A stretch of DNA of 64,000 nt from Thiomonas bhubaneswarensis (GCF_001418255.1 NZ_LIPV01000001.1:350607-414606), one strand, 5' to 3'. Counted from the stretch's first letter, positions 1 to 10,546 are shown. The notes: generated by a model from the letters alone, not told the origin. Numbers and translations are program-made.

Positions 1-1384
1 CATACTGGTTGACGTGCACCGTGCCTGCCTGCAGCGCCCGCGACACGCGCACCGCGCGGTCGATATTGCGCGACCATACGCCCGCGTGCAGGCCATAGGC
101 GCTGTCGTTGGCCAGGGCAATGGCTTCCTCTTCCGTCTTGAAGCGGATGACCGAAAGCACCGGGCCGAAGATCTCCTCACGGGCGATTTTCATGCTGTTC
201 TTCACCCCGTCGAACACGGTGGGCGCCACGTACTGGCCGCCGGTCTCCTGCAGCGCGCGGCAGCCTCCGGCCACGCACTTCGCCCCTTCGTCGATGCCGG
301 CCTGGATGTAGCCCAGCACGGTCTGCGTCTGGGTTTCGTCCACCAGCGCGCCGAGCACGGTCGAAGCATCGAGCGGGTCGGCCGGGTGGTATTGCGGGGT
401 GAGCGCGGCGAGTTTCTCGACAAACGCATCGGCGATGCTCTCTTGCACCAGCAGGCGCGAAGGCGCGTTGCAGCTCTCGCCCTGGTTGTAGAACATGCTG
501 CCGATGGCCGTGCTGGCGGCGCGATCGAGATCGTCGAAATCGGCGAACACGATGTTGGCCGACTTGCCGCCAAGTTCGTTGTACACGCGCTTGAGGTTGC
601 TGCGGCTGGCGTACTCCAGCATGCGCCGCCCGGTTCGGGTGGAGCCGGTGAAGCCGATCGCATCGACATCCATGTGCAGCGCCAGCGCTTCGCCAGCCTC
701 GTGGCCGAAGCCGGGCACCACGTTGAACACGCCTTCGGGCAGACCGGCTTCGAGCGCCAGCTCGGCCAGGCGCAGCGCGGTGAGCGGCGATTTTTCCGAG
801 GGTTTGAGCACCACGCTGTTGCCCGCGGCAAGTGCCGGGCCCAGCTTCCACGAGGCCATGAGCATCGGGTAATTCCAGGGCACGATGGCGCCGACCACGC
901 CCATGGCTTCGCGGGTGACCAGGGCAAGGGCGCTGCTGCCGGTGGGGGCGATCTCGTCGTAGATCTTGTCCACCGCCTCGCCATACCACTGGATGCAACG
1001 GGCGGCGGCCACCACATCGGTGGACAGGCTGTTCTTGATGGGCTTGCCCATGTCGAGGGTTTCGAGCAGGGCGAGTTCGTCACGCGCGTCGCGCATGGCC
1101 TCGGCAAAGGCCACCAGCACCTTCTTGCGCGCCGCAGGCGGCTGGCCGGCCCAGCGGCGATCGGCGAAGGCGGCGCGGGCGCTGGCCACGGCACGGTTGA
1201 TGTCGGCCGCCTTGCCTCGGGCGACGCGCGCGATCACCTTGCCGTCGATGGGAGAAATGCAGTCGAACAGACTGCCGTCGGCGGCGTTCCAGCGGCGGCC
1301 GTCGATCACCATGCGACCATCGATGCCACGCTGGATCAGGTCGGCCGCGTGTTGATGCCAGATGCGGTTGAAGTTCTCGGTCAT
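1..1384 (-). CDS. puuC: Gamma-glutamyl-gamma-aminobutyraldehyde dehydrogenase (partial, 3' end beyond window)
   Basis: NAD(P)-dependent aldehyde dehydrogenase, 461 codons visible of about 495 usual for the family; the C-terminus runs off the left edge. It oxidises gamma-glutamyl-gamma-aminobutyraldehyde (or 4-aminobutyraldehyde) in putrescine breakdown. Visible family signatures are the nucleotide-binding segment VPWNYP, the FTGST motif, the general-base glutamate in NELGGKS and the nucleophile in NQGESCNAPSR (Cys about residue 305). The ATG at 1384 follows an AGGAG-type ribosome site. It is the last visible gene of the minus-strand polyamine cluster, which is why PuuC is favoured over other aldehyde dehydrogenases; a broader aldehyde specificity cannot be excluded. 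Confidence 0.85.
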   Translation of the reverse strand, partial: MTENFNRIWHQHAADLIQRGIDGRMVIDGRRWNAADGSLFDCISPIDGKVIARVARGKAADINRAVASARAAFADRRWAGQPPAARKKVLVAFAEAMRDARDELALLETLDMGKPIKNSLSTDVVAAARCIQWYGEAVDKIYDEIAPTGSSALALVTREAMGVVGAIVPWNYPMLMASWKLGPALAAGNSVVLKPSEKSPLTALRLAELALEAGLPEGVFNVVPGFGHEAGEALALHMDVDAIGFTGSTRTGRRMLEYASRSNLKRVYNELGGKSANIVFADFDDLDRAASTAIGSMFYNQGESCNAPSRLLVQESIADAFVEKLAALTPQYHPADPLDASTVLGALVDETQTQTVLGYIQAGIDEGAKCVAGGCRALQETGGQYVAPTVFDGVKNSMKIAREEIFGPVLSVIRFKTEEEAIALANDSAYGLHAGVWSRNIDRAVRVSRALQAGTVHVNQY

Positions 1385-1406
1385 GCGAATCTCCTGGGTG
1401 AGGGAT

Positions 1407-1781
1407 TTAGGTCTCGTTCTTTTTCTGTAGCGCCATGATGGCGTAGTGCTTGCGCACCCGGGTGTGGTTTTCCCAGACGCCGCTGAATCCACCGGGCACG
1501 ACGAAGGCGTCTCCGGCGTGAAAAGACTGCGCTGTGCCGTCGTCTGCGGTGAGGGTCATGCGCCCTTCGAGCAGCACGCAGAACTCTTCTTCATGCGGGT
1601 CGTAAAGCACCCGCCAGGCGCCGGGTTCGCCCTGCCAGATGCCTGCGGAGAACTGGCCGGTGGGGTCGGTGTAGTGATTCCAGGCCTGTTGCTGCGGGTT
1701 GCCGCGAAGGATGCGGCCTTCGGTCGGCGAGAAGGCTTCGGGCGCCACCCCGGTCGTTGTGAAGGCGATGGGGTGGGGCAT
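1407..1781 (-). CDS. Small cupin-domain protein (DUF861/EutQ-like)
   Basis: A 124-residue single-domain cupin. The core reads EEEFCVLLEGRMTLT followed by HAGDAFVVPGGFSGVWE, i.e. the two cupin motifs, with acidic and histidine residues able to bind metal. Related cupin_3 proteins sit beside aminotransferases, aldehyde dehydrogenases and polyamine genes, but their role is generally unknown. It lies between puuC (22 bases downstream) and the DUF3138 gene, on the same strand, so it is probably in the polyamine operon. The ATG at 1781 was chosen; a longer TTG form would add a basic, low-complexity tail and lacks a better ribosome site. No function is assigned. Confidence 0.75.
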   Translation of the reverse strand: MPHPIAFTTTGVAPEAFSPTEGRILRGNPQQQAWNHYTDPTGQFSAGIWQGEPGAWRVLYDPHEEEFCVLLEGRMTLTADDGTAQSFHAGDAFVVPGGFSGVWENHTRVRKHYAIMALQKKNET

Positions 1782-1843
1782 GATGGGTTCGAGGGGGAAA
1801 CGAATCGGCGGCAGGCAAGGCGCCCGCCGCCGCAAAACACAGA

Positions 1844-3280
1844 TCAGAAGCTCACGACCACGGAAGCGGCGAGCAGGTTGTTGCTCTTCTTGTATGTGCC
1901 GTCAGACACGTTGTAGAAGGTGGCGAGGTTGGCACGGTCGTAGCGGTACTCCATCTTCAGCGTGGTCGATTCGGTGAGCAGGTAATTCCAGCCCAGCGAC
2001 AGGGCAAAGCGATTGGCGCCCTTGTTCGGGTCGGTGATGGTCCAGGCACCGGCCACCGGGTCGTACGTGTAACCCGGGCCAAAGCCATTGATGCCGTTGA
2101 AGGCGCTACCGCCGAGAGCGTCGACAGAGCTTGACGCGTTCATATACCCGCCTGGCAGGCCGCCGCCGTTGCTGCTGTTGTTGAGGTAATCGGCGCGTGC
2201 GAAGCCGAGGAAGCGCGGGGTGAAGTTGTAGGTCAGCATGCCCGAGGCGCCCCACCACTTGGCCTTGCCGCCGTTGTAGGCCGCACCGGTCTGCTGGCCG
2301 TAGCCCAACTGGCCGTAATAGCCCCAGTCGCCCTGGGTCAGGTAGCCGTCCACCTCGAACATCTGCGCGGTGGAAGTGCCGGTGGGGAACAGCGGGGTGG
2401 TGCCGTCGGCAGCCACGTTGCTGTTAGGCAGCTTGCCCACCATGCCCCAGAAGCCGATGTCGGCATTGTCGTAGCCCGGCGGGGTGTAGTCGGCGCGGAA
2501 CACCACGGCGGGGGCGCGGCCACCGTCTCCGCCGTAGTAGTAGCGGGGCGAGTTCATGTTCGCCACCATGGCCTTCCATTCCCAGTTGCCCACGGACTGA
2601 TCCAGGCCAACGCCGGTATAAGTCAGCAATTCGGTGAAATCGAACAGCAGGTTGTGGGTGATTGGCTTGGTCTGGTTATCCCAAACGGATTCGTAGCCCT
2701 CCCAGTCGGGAATCTGACCGGCGATCAGCTTGGTGTCGTTGTTCAGCGGAATCGCCACCGAGGCCTCGTTCACGATGGAGTTGCCGTTCATGTTCACCCC
2801 GTTGCCACGGTCGGGCGCCAGAGTCAGGTTCCACATCACACCGCCAGCGGTCTCTTTCTGGAACTGGATGTAGGCGCCGCCGAAGTAGGAATTGTCGTAG
2901 TTGTAGAGCGAATAGGCGCCGGGGTCCCCGTTCGAACGATTCAGAAAGACGAAGGAACTGGCCTGCTGATCCTGGTTGTAGACGTAGGCCGGAGCGATCA
3001 TGCCGCTGACCTTCAGGCCTTTGAAGCCGGAGGATTCGGTCTCTTGCTTGATGCCCGACACTTGCACATCGGCATGGTTGGCGGTTTGGGTGGCCTCGTC
3101 GGTGGCCTTCTGGTTGTCGGTGATCTGCGTCTGCTGCGCCTTGACCTGCGCTTCGAGCTGCTGCACCTTGGCCTTGAGGGCCTGCAGCTCGTTGAGGATG
3201 TCGGCGTTGGTGTCGGCATGCGCCAGCGGAGCCAGCCCCATGCTGGCCGCCAGCACGGTGAGTTTGAACTTGTTCATCAT
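1844..3280 (-). CDS. DUF3138-type outer-membrane beta-barrel protein, candidate polyamine porin
   Basis: 478 residues with a signal peptide (cleavage likely after AHA, residue 22), a heptad-rich coiled-coil segment of about 40 residues (LQALKAKVQQLEAQVKAQQ), then a Gly/Asn/Tyr-rich domain with alternating aromatic strands ending in ASVVVSF. A terminal Phe is the classic sorting signal for outer-membrane barrels. The coiled coil near the N-terminus resembles periplasmic trimerisation stems of other porins. A GGAGG ribosome site is 6 bases before the first ATG. The family is found in Burkholderiales as DUF3138. Placement directly after potFGHI suggests it admits polyamines across the outer membrane; this is inference. 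Confidence 0.75.
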   Translation of the reverse strand: MMNKFKLTVLAASMGLAPLAHADTNADILNELQALKAKVQQLEAQVKAQQTQITDNQKATDEATQTANHADVQVSGIKQETESSGFKGLKVSGMIAPAYVYNQDQQASSFVFLNRSNGDPGAYSLYNYDNSYFGGAYIQFQKETAGGVMWNLTLAPDRGNGVNMNGNSIVNEASVAIPLNNDTKLIAGQIPDWEGYESVWDNQTKPITHNLLFDFTELLTYTGVGLDQSVGNWEWKAMVANMNSPRYYYGGDGGRAPAVVFRADYTPPGYDNADIGFWGMVGKLPNSNVAADGTTPLFPTGTSTAQMFEVDGYLTQGDWGYYGQLGYGQQTGAAYNGGKAKWWGASGMLTYNFTPRFLGFARADYLNNSSNGGGLPGGYMNASSSVDALGGSAFNGINGFGPGYTYDPVAGAWTITDPNKGANRFALSLGWNYLLTESTTLKMEYRYDRANLATFYNVSDGTYKKSNNLLAASVVVSF

Positions 3281-3361
3281 GGTGAGCCTCCAGGTTTTGT
3301 TGATTTGACAGGTTGAGGGTGTTGCACTTGCTCAGGGAAAAAAGCGTTCATCCGGCGCGGC

Positions 3362-4252
3362 TCATCGCCCCTCCGCGGTCATGAAGCCGACACCGAATTC
3401 CTTGGGCTGTTGCGGCTCGGCATCCAGCCGCAGAGCCTGCGCCGCCTGCTTCGCCCGCAGCCGTTCACGCCGCGCCATCAGCAGACTGCTCACCGCCACG
3501 GCGATGATGACCAGATACACGGTGATGGCCCCGACCACATTGATGGTGGGGCTCAGCCCCAGGCGGGCGCGCGAGAAGATGACGACCGGCAGCGTGGTGC
3601 TGCCCGGACCGGAGAGAAAGGCCGAAATCACCACCTCGTCGAGCGAGAGCGAGAACGCCAGCAGCCAGGCGGAAATGAGCGCCTGCGAAATGGATGGCAG
3701 GGTGACGAGCATGAACACCTGGAAGGGGCGCGCGCCCAGGTCCATCGCCGCCTCCTCGATGGAGCGATCCATTTCCTTGAGGCGCGACTGGATGACCACC
3801 GCGGCATAGGAAATGGCCATGACGGTGTGGCCGATGTAGATGGTGAAAAAACCCTTCTGCGGAAAGCCCAGCGCCTTCTGCACGGTGACGAAGAACAGCA
3901 GCAGCGCCAGGGCGATGACCACGGTGGGCATGACCAGCGGAATGTTGATCATGAAGTTCAGCAGACCCTTGCCCGCGAAGTGCCGATAGCGCACCAGCGC
4001 GAACGCCGCCAGCGTGCCCAGCAGCACCGACGTGGTGGCCGTGGCCAGCGCCACCTTGAGCGACAGGATCAGGCCGCTGATGACCTCCTGATCGTGCACC
4101 ACGGCGCCATACCACTTCAGCGTCCACCCGCCCCAGATGGTGACCATGCGCGAGTCGTTGAACGAGTACACCACCAGCACCACGATGGGCAGGTAGAGGA
4201 ACAGGTAGACCAGGATCATCCAGGTCAGTGGCAGCACGGCGTTCTTTTTCAT
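3362..4252 (-). CDS. potI: Putrescine ABC transporter permease PotI
   Basis: 296-residue inner-membrane permease of the spermidine/putrescine (PotC/PotI) family. Six hydrophobic segments are visible and the EAA loop reads EEAAMDLGARPFQVFMLVTLP, which docks to the ATPase PotG. The C-terminal tail is hydrophilic and slightly longer than usual. The ATG at 4252 overlaps the end of potH by four bases (ATGA), so the two permeases are translationally coupled. An in-frame extension upstream of this ATG lies inside potH and is not credible as coding. Confidence 0.92.
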   Translation of the reverse strand: MKKNAVLPLTWMILVYLFLYLPIVVLVVYSFNDSRMVTIWGGWTLKWYGAVVHDQEVISGLILSLKVALATATTSVLLGTLAAFALVRYRHFAGKGLLNFMINIPLVMPTVVIALALLLFFVTVQKALGFPQKGFFTIYIGHTVMAISYAAVVIQSRLKEMDRSIEEAAMDLGARPFQVFMLVTLPSISQALISAWLLAFSLSLDEVVISAFLSGPGSTTLPVVIFSRARLGLSPTINVVGAITVYLVIIAVAVSSLLMARRERLRAKQAAQALRLDAEPQQPKEFGVGFMTAEGR

Positions 4253-5178
4253 CGCGTGCCCTCCAGGCTCTTGGTCTGGTACTTGTTGAACACCGCGATG
4301 GGAAGCAGGATGAGCACGATCATCACGATGGCCACGGCCGAGGCGCGCTGCCAGTCGAGGTTGAGGAAGAACTCGTTCCACATCACCCGGCCGATGTTGA
4401 GCTGCGACGGCCCGGCCAGCAGTTCAGGAATGACGTACTCACCCACCGCCGGAATGAACACCAGCAGGCTGCCGGCGATGATGCCCGACTTGGACAGCGG
4501 CACGGTGACCAGCCAGAAGGTTTTCAGCGGCGTGGAGCCCAGATCGGCCGCAGCCTCCACCAGCCGGTGATCCATCTTCACCAGCGTGGCATAAAGCGGC
4601 AGGATCATGAAGGGGATGTAGCCGTACACCATGCCGATCATGAAGGAGAACTCGGTGAACATCATGCGCAGCGGGGTGTGGATGATGCCGACCCACATCA
4701 GCGCCTGGTTGACCAGGCCGTTGACGTCGAGCAGGTTCTTCCAGGCGTAGATGCGGATGAGGAAGGATGTCCAGAACGGCAGCATCACCAGCATCAGCAG
4801 CGCCGGGCGCACCGTGGGCTTGGCTCGGGCAATGAAGTAGGAAAACGGATAGCCGATCACCAGACACAGCACGGTGGTGAGCAGTGCGTACCACAGCGAC
4901 GACAGGTAGGTGACGATGTAGAGGCTGTCTCGCACCAGCGCCAGATACGGCGCGAAGCGGATGTGCACCTGCAGCGCGTCGTTCACATAGCTGACCAGCG
5001 GATCGAAGCCGATGCCCAGCGCGTCGGTCTCCGACACACTGATCTTGAGCAGAATGAAGAACGGCGCCAGCAGGAAGGCCAGCAGCCAGATCTGCGGAAT
5101 GCCGATGACCGCCTTGCGGCCCCAGTTGATCGGTTTGCGCGGTTTGGGCCTTGCGGCGGTGTCGAGGCTGTTGGGCAT
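4249..5178 (-). CDS. potH: Putrescine ABC transporter permease PotH
   Basis: 309-residue inner-membrane permease of the PotB/PotH family. After a basic cytoplasmic N-terminus (residues 1-25) there are six transmembrane segments. The EAA motif reads VEAAADLGSTPLKTFWLVTVP. It forms the heterodimeric channel with PotI. The start at 5178 lies 15 bases after the stop of potG, within the potFGHI operon. Confidence 0.93.
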   Translation of the reverse strand: MPNSLDTAARPKPRKPINWGRKAVIGIPQIWLLAFLLAPFFILLKISVSETDALGIGFDPLVSYVNDALQVHIRFAPYLALVRDSLYIVTYLSSLWYALLTTVLCLVIGYPFSYFIARAKPTVRPALLMLVMLPFWTSFLIRIYAWKNLLDVNGLVNQALMWVGIIHTPLRMMFTEFSFMIGMVYGYIPFMILPLYATLVKMDHRLVEAAADLGSTPLKTFWLVTVPLSKSGIIAGSLLVFIPAVGEYVIPELLAGPSQLNIGRVMWNEFFLNLDWQRASAVAIVMIVLILLPIAVFNKYQTKSLEGTR

Positions 5179-5193
5179 GATCGGGCGCTTTTC

Positions 5194-6294
<1,101 letters not shown>

Positions 6295-6383
6295 GACGCA
6301 GACTCCATCGGCGGGAAAACGGGTGTTGGGTCATAGAACCGCCGCGGCACCCCATGCCATAAGGGCCGCGGCGGAGGCTTACA

Positions 6384-7520
6384 TCACAGTCCGGTCTTGA
6401 ACTTGGTGTACAGACGCGTCACCAGACGGCGCTGTTCCGGGGTGTAGACCTTGGGCGGAATCAGCTTGGCCACCATGTCGGGCTTGAGGAACACGAAGTC
6501 GTTGTCCTTGATCTTGGCATCGACATAAGGCAGCGACGACGGCACCGGGTTGGCGTAGGTCACGGTGTTGGTGTCGGCCGCGGCCACCTTGGGTTCGAGC
6601 ACGTAGTTCATCCACTTGTAGGCGTTGTCCACGTTCTTGGCGTCCGCCGGGATGGCCATGGTGTCGATGAACACCACGGCGCCGTGGGTGGGCGGGAACA
6701 CTTCGATGTTCACCCCGTTCTTCGCCGCCTTGGCGCGCGCCGCGGCGATGCCCATGTCACCCGACCAGCCCAGCGACATGCAGATGGAGCCGCCGGCCAG
6801 GTCGTTGATGTAGCCCGAAGAGGAAAAGATGCTCACGTCCTTGCGCACCTTCTGCACCATGGCGTAGGCCTTCTCGAAGTCGGACGGTTTTTGCGTGTCC
6901 TGCGGAATGCCCAGGTAGTTGAAGGCAGCTTCCATGATGTCGCCGCCCGAATCGAGCATGGAGATGCCGCAGGACTTGATCTTGTCGGCGTAGGCCGGAT
7001 CGAAGATGAGTTGCCAGGGGTTGGCCGGCAGCGGCGTGGAGCCCAGCGCCTTTTTCACCTTGTCGACATTGATGCCCACCGTGGTGTAGCCCCACATCCA
7101 GGGAATGAGATATTTGTTGCCCGGATCGACCGCAGCGAGCTGTTTCATCAGCCCGGGATCGAGGTTCTTGTAGTTGGGAATCTTGGACTTGTCGATCGGG
7201 TGCAGCAGCCCGCCCTTGATGTCGATGGCCGCCCAGTTCGACGACGGCACGACGATGTCATAGCCGGTGTCGCCCGCCACCATTTTGGCGAAGAGGGTTT
7301 CGTTGGAATCGAAGGTGTCGTAGCGCACCTTGATGCCCGTGGCCTTCTCGAAGCCGGGCACCGTGGTGGGCGCGATGTAGTCGGACCAGTTGTAGATGTT
7401 GAGCACCTCGGCCGCCTGCGCCGGGGCGGTGGCCGCACCGAAGGTCAGCGCGGCAGCGCCGGCCAGGACGGCCGACAGCAGTTTGCGGCGCGTGGAAGTT
7501 TTCTGCATAGGTTGTGACAT
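6384..7520 (-). CDS. potF: Periplasmic putrescine-binding protein PotF
   Basis: 378-residue extracellular binding protein of the PotD/PotF family. The N-terminus is basic (TRRKLL) followed by an Ala-rich hydrophobic stretch with likely Sec cleavage after AQA (about residue 36). The mature protein begins with the family's EVLNIYNWSDYIAP motif, and SLGWSGD and VFIDTMAIP further in fit polyamine-binding proteins. ATG at 7520 is preceded by AGAGG. It is first of the potFGHI genes and carries a sigma-54-type promoter upstream (7585-7601), suggesting nitrogen control. Confidence 0.92.
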   Translation of the reverse strand: MSQPMQKTSTRRKLLSAVLAGAAALTFGAATAPAQAAEVLNIYNWSDYIAPTTVPGFEKATGIKVRYDTFDSNETLFAKMVAGDTGYDIVVPSSNWAAIDIKGGLLHPIDKSKIPNYKNLDPGLMKQLAAVDPGNKYLIPWMWGYTTVGINVDKVKKALGSTPLPANPWQLIFDPAYADKIKSCGISMLDSGGDIMEAAFNYLGIPQDTQKPSDFEKAYAMVQKVRKDVSIFSSSGYINDLAGGSICMSLGWSGDMGIAAARAKAAKNGVNIEVFPPTHGAVVFIDTMAIPADAKNVDNAYKWMNYVLEPKVAAADTNTVTYANPVPSSLPYVDAKIKDNDFVFLKPDMVAKLIPPKVYTPEQRRLVTRLYTKFKTGL

Positions 7521-7584
7521 AGATGACCTCTCAAGTGTGTGTAAAACCGTTAGGGATGACAACAGGTGAAGCGAGGTGCTGCTT

Positions 7585-7601
7585 TGCAATTCCCGTACCA
7601 A
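7585..7601 (-). promoter_or_regulatory. Sigma-54 (-24/-12) promoter upstream of potF
   Basis: On the minus strand the 17 bases read TTGGTACGGGAATTGCA, matching the sigma-54 consensus YTGGCACGRNNNTTGCW at all specified positions but one (T for C). The GG and GC dinucleotides have the required 10-base gap. The predicted start of transcription would give a 5' leader of roughly 50 bases before potF. Sigma-54 control fits nitrogen-source (polyamine) genes. Confidence 0.7.
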
Positions 7602-7633
7602 TCGGCGTAGACGATTGAAACAAGAATGACGAT

Positions 7634-9034
7634 TTATACCAATCCCTTCAGCCGCAGATCGGAAAGCGTGTCATCCAGGCTACGGCGGATGCGGCGGATC
7701 ATCTCGTCGATCTCCGCATGCGTGATGACCAGCGGCGGGGCGATGATCATGCGCTCTTCCACTGCGCGCATCACCACGCCATTCTTGAAGCAGTGGTCGC
7801 GGCACGTGTAGCCCACGCCCAGATCGGCCGGAAACAGCGTCCGGCTGGCCTTGTCCTTGTAGAGCACCAGCCCCGCGACCATGCCCAGGGCGTCAACGTC
7901 GCCCACCAGGGGATGATCGGACAAGGTTGCGAATTGTTGTTGCAGGTAAGGCGCCGTGTCGGCAGCCACGCGCTCGACCACCCCTTCCGCGCGCAGCGCG
8001 CTGACGTTGGCGATGGCCACGGCGCAGCAGGTCGGATGGCCCGAGTAGGTGAAGCCATGGTTGAAGTCGCCGCCCTGCTCGATCAGCACCTTGGCCACGC
8101 GGTCGCCCACCAGCACCCCGCCCAGCGGTAAGTAGCCCGAGGTGACGCCCTTGGCGAAGGTGATGAGGTCAGGCCGGAAATTGATGTGCGGATGCTGGCA
8201 GCCGAACCAGGTGCCCAGCCGACCGAAACCGCAGATGACTTCATCGGAGATCAGCAAGATGCCGTACTTGTCGCAGATGCGCTGGATTTCGGGCCAGTAG
8301 CTCGCCGGGGGAATGATGACGCCGCCCGCGCCCTGCACCGGCTCGCCGATGAAGGCGGCCACCTTATCGGCGCCCAGCTCGAGAATCTTGGCTTCGAGCC
8401 AGCCCGCGGCGCGCAGGCCGAAGTCGTGCGCGCTCTCGCCCGGCTTGCCATGCTGCAGTTGATAGGGCTGGTCGATGTGGGTGATGCCCGGCAGCGGCAG
8501 GTCGCCCTGTTCGTGCATGCCGCTCATGCCGCCGAGCGAGGCACCGCCCAGGGTGCTGCCGTGGTAGGCGTTGTGGCGGCTGATGAGGGTTTTGCGCTGC
8601 GGCTGGCCCATCAAGTCCCAGTAGCGACGCACCAGACGGATGATGGTGTCGTTGCCCTCGGAGCCCGAGTTGGTGAAGAACACGTGGTTGAAGCCGGGCG
8701 GCGCCACCTGCGGCAGCAGCGCCGCCAGTTCGGCGGCAGGAGCCGTGGTGGTCTTGAAGAAGGCGTTGTAGAACGGCAGGGTCTGCATCTGCCGAGTGGC
8801 GGCATCGACCAGGTCTTGCCGTCCGTAGCCGAGGTTGACGCACCACAGCCCGGACATGCCGTCAATGATCTCGTTGCCTTCCGAGTCCCAGATGCGCACG
8901 CCCTCGCCGCGCACGATGACGCGGCTGCCCGCGGCGTTCAGGCTCTTGGTATCGGTGAAGGGATGCAGATGGTGCGCGGCGTCCTTGGCGCGCAGCGCGG
9001 CGGTGTCGAAGTGGGGAAGGTCGTTGGGTTTCAT
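7634..9034 (-). CDS. spuC: Putrescine-pyruvate aminotransferase (SpuC type)
   Basis: 466-residue class III PLP aminotransferase that transfers an amino group from putrescine (and possibly cadaverine or spermidine) to pyruvate, giving 4-aminobutyraldehyde. The cofactor-phosphate loop FTNSGSEGND, the PLP-ring aspartate in LISDEVICGFGR (D264) and the Schiff-base lysine in ITFAKGVTSG (K295) are all present. ATG at 9034 has GGAG 6 bases upstream. It lies between puuA and potF, so two parallel putrescine routes are encoded together. Confidence 0.88.
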   Translation of the reverse strand: MKPNDLPHFDTAALRAKDAAHHLHPFTDTKSLNAAGSRVIVRGEGVRIWDSEGNEIIDGMSGLWCVNLGYGRQDLVDAATRQMQTLPFYNAFFKTTTAPAAELAALLPQVAPPGFNHVFFTNSGSEGNDTIIRLVRRYWDLMGQPQRKTLISRHNAYHGSTLGGASLGGMSGMHEQGDLPLPGITHIDQPYQLQHGKPGESAHDFGLRAAGWLEAKILELGADKVAAFIGEPVQGAGGVIIPPASYWPEIQRICDKYGILLISDEVICGFGRLGTWFGCQHPHINFRPDLITFAKGVTSGYLPLGGVLVGDRVAKVLIEQGGDFNHGFTYSGHPTCCAVAIANVSALRAEGVVERVAADTAPYLQQQFATLSDHPLVGDVDALGMVAGLVLYKDKASRTLFPADLGVGYTCRDHCFKNGVVMRAVEERMIIAPPLVITHAEIDEMIRRIRRSLDDTLSDLRLKGLV

Positions 9035-9082
9035 GCGAATCTCCGTTATGGGGGTGTGTCTGGTTTTGACGGTGCGCTGCGT

Positions 9083-10465
9083 TCAGACATGCAGCAGCAG
9101 GTGCTCGCGCTCCCAGGGGCTGATGACTTTCATGAACTCGGCGTACTCGCTCATCTTCACCGCCTTGTAGATGCCGCAGAAGCGCTTGCCCAGAATGGCT
9201 TCGAGCTCGGGCACATCGTCGAGCGCGCGCACCGATTCCGACAGGCTCTGCGGCAGCGGAATGGCATTGGGTGCGGCGTAGGCGTTGCTCTTCATCTCGG
9301 GCAGCGGGCTGATCTTGTTGACCATGCCCAGATAGCCGCAGGCCAGACTGGCCGCCAGCGCGACGTAAGGGTTGGCGTCGGCGCCGATGACGCGGTTTTC
9401 CATCCGGCGGTTTTCTGCATTGGAGAACGGCACGCGGATGCCCACGGTGCGGTTGTCCGCGCCCCATTCCACATTGGTCGGCGCCGCGGTATTGGCCACC
9501 AGACGGCGATACGAGTTCACATACGGCGCGAACAGCGCCATGACGTGGGGGATGTATTTCTGCAGCCCGCCGATGTAGTTGTAGAACAGCTCGGAGGCGC
9601 TGCCGTCGGGGTTGCTGAACACATTCATGCCGGTCTTGCGATCGACGATGCTCTGGTGCACATGCATGGCGCTGCCGGGCTCGCCGGCCATGGGCTTGGC
9701 CATGAAGGTGGCGAACATGTTGTGGCGCAGCGCCGCTTCGCGCAGGGTGCGCTTGAAGAAGAACACCTTGTCGGCCAGATCGAGCGGGTCGCCGTGCAGG
9801 AAGTTGATTTCCATCTGCCCGGCGCCGATTTCGTGAATCAGGGTGTCGACATCGAGGTCCATGGCCTCGCAATAGTCGTAGATGTCCTCGAACAACGGAT
9901 CGAACTCGTTGACCGCGTCGATGCTGTAGTGCTGGCGCGAGGTCTCGGAGCGGCCCGAACGCCCTACAGGCGGGCGCAGCGGCTGGTCGGGGTCGGTGTT
10001 CTTGTCCACCAGATAGAACTCCAGCTCGGGCGCCATCACCGGCGCCCACCCCTTGTCGGCGTAGAGCTTGAGCACGTTCTTCAGCACGGTGCGCGGGGCG
10101 TAATCGACCGGCTCGCCATCCTTGAAATAGCAGTCGTGAATGACCTGCGCCGTCGGGTCGGTGGCCCAGGGCACGACGCGCGCGGTGCTCGGGTCGGGCA
10201 CCAGATTCATGTCGCGGTCGGTATCGGCGATCAGGGTGTCGATACGTTCGTCCTCGGGCCAGTTGCCGGTCACGGTCAGGCCGATGATGCTTTCCGGCAG
10301 GCGCATGCCGCGGTCTTCGGTGAACTTGCTGCGGGGCAGGATCTTGCCGCGGGCCACCCCGGTCAGGTCGGGCACGAGGCACTCGATTTCGGTGATGCGT
10401 TGGGCGTTGAGCCAGCCTTCAAGGTCGTTGAAGGTCCATTGTTTGCGGTTGTCGCTGCTACTCAT
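9083..10465 (-). CDS. puuA: Gamma-glutamylputrescine synthetase (glutamine synthetase family)
   Basis: 460-residue member of the glutamine synthetase III/PuuA family; ligates glutamate to putrescine with ATP as first step of the Puu pathway. Metal and glutamate-binding signatures are visible in APELEFYLVD, GAGQMEINFLHGDPL and AMHVHQSI, and the ATP-site region in NRRMENRVIGADANPY. No adenylylation-type tyrosine motif of GlnA was recognised. The gene is followed by spuC (48-base gap) and preceded by puuD (81-base gap), all on the minus strand, which supports the PuuA call over true glutamine synthetase. Confidence 0.88.
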   Translation of the reverse strand: MSSSDNRKQWTFNDLEGWLNAQRITEIECLVPDLTGVARGKILPRSKFTEDRGMRLPESIIGLTVTGNWPEDERIDTLIADTDRDMNLVPDPSTARVVPWATDPTAQVIHDCYFKDGEPVDYAPRTVLKNVLKLYADKGWAPVMAPELEFYLVDKNTDPDQPLRPPVGRSGRSETSRQHYSIDAVNEFDPLFEDIYDYCEAMDLDVDTLIHEIGAGQMEINFLHGDPLDLADKVFFFKRTLREAALRHNMFATFMAKPMAGEPGSAMHVHQSIVDRKTGMNVFSNPDGSASELFYNYIGGLQKYIPHVMALFAPYVNSYRRLVANTAAPTNVEWGADNRTVGIRVPFSNAENRRMENRVIGADANPYVALAASLACGYLGMVNKISPLPEMKSNAYAAPNAIPLPQSLSESVRALDDVPELEAILGKRFCGIYKAVKMSEYAEFMKVISPWEREHLLLHV

Positions 10466-10546
10466 GATGGGATTCCAGTTTGCGTTTCTTGGATGATTCC
10501 AATGGACACGTCCACTTTGAACGCCAAAGGCGGACGCGGGGTTTGC

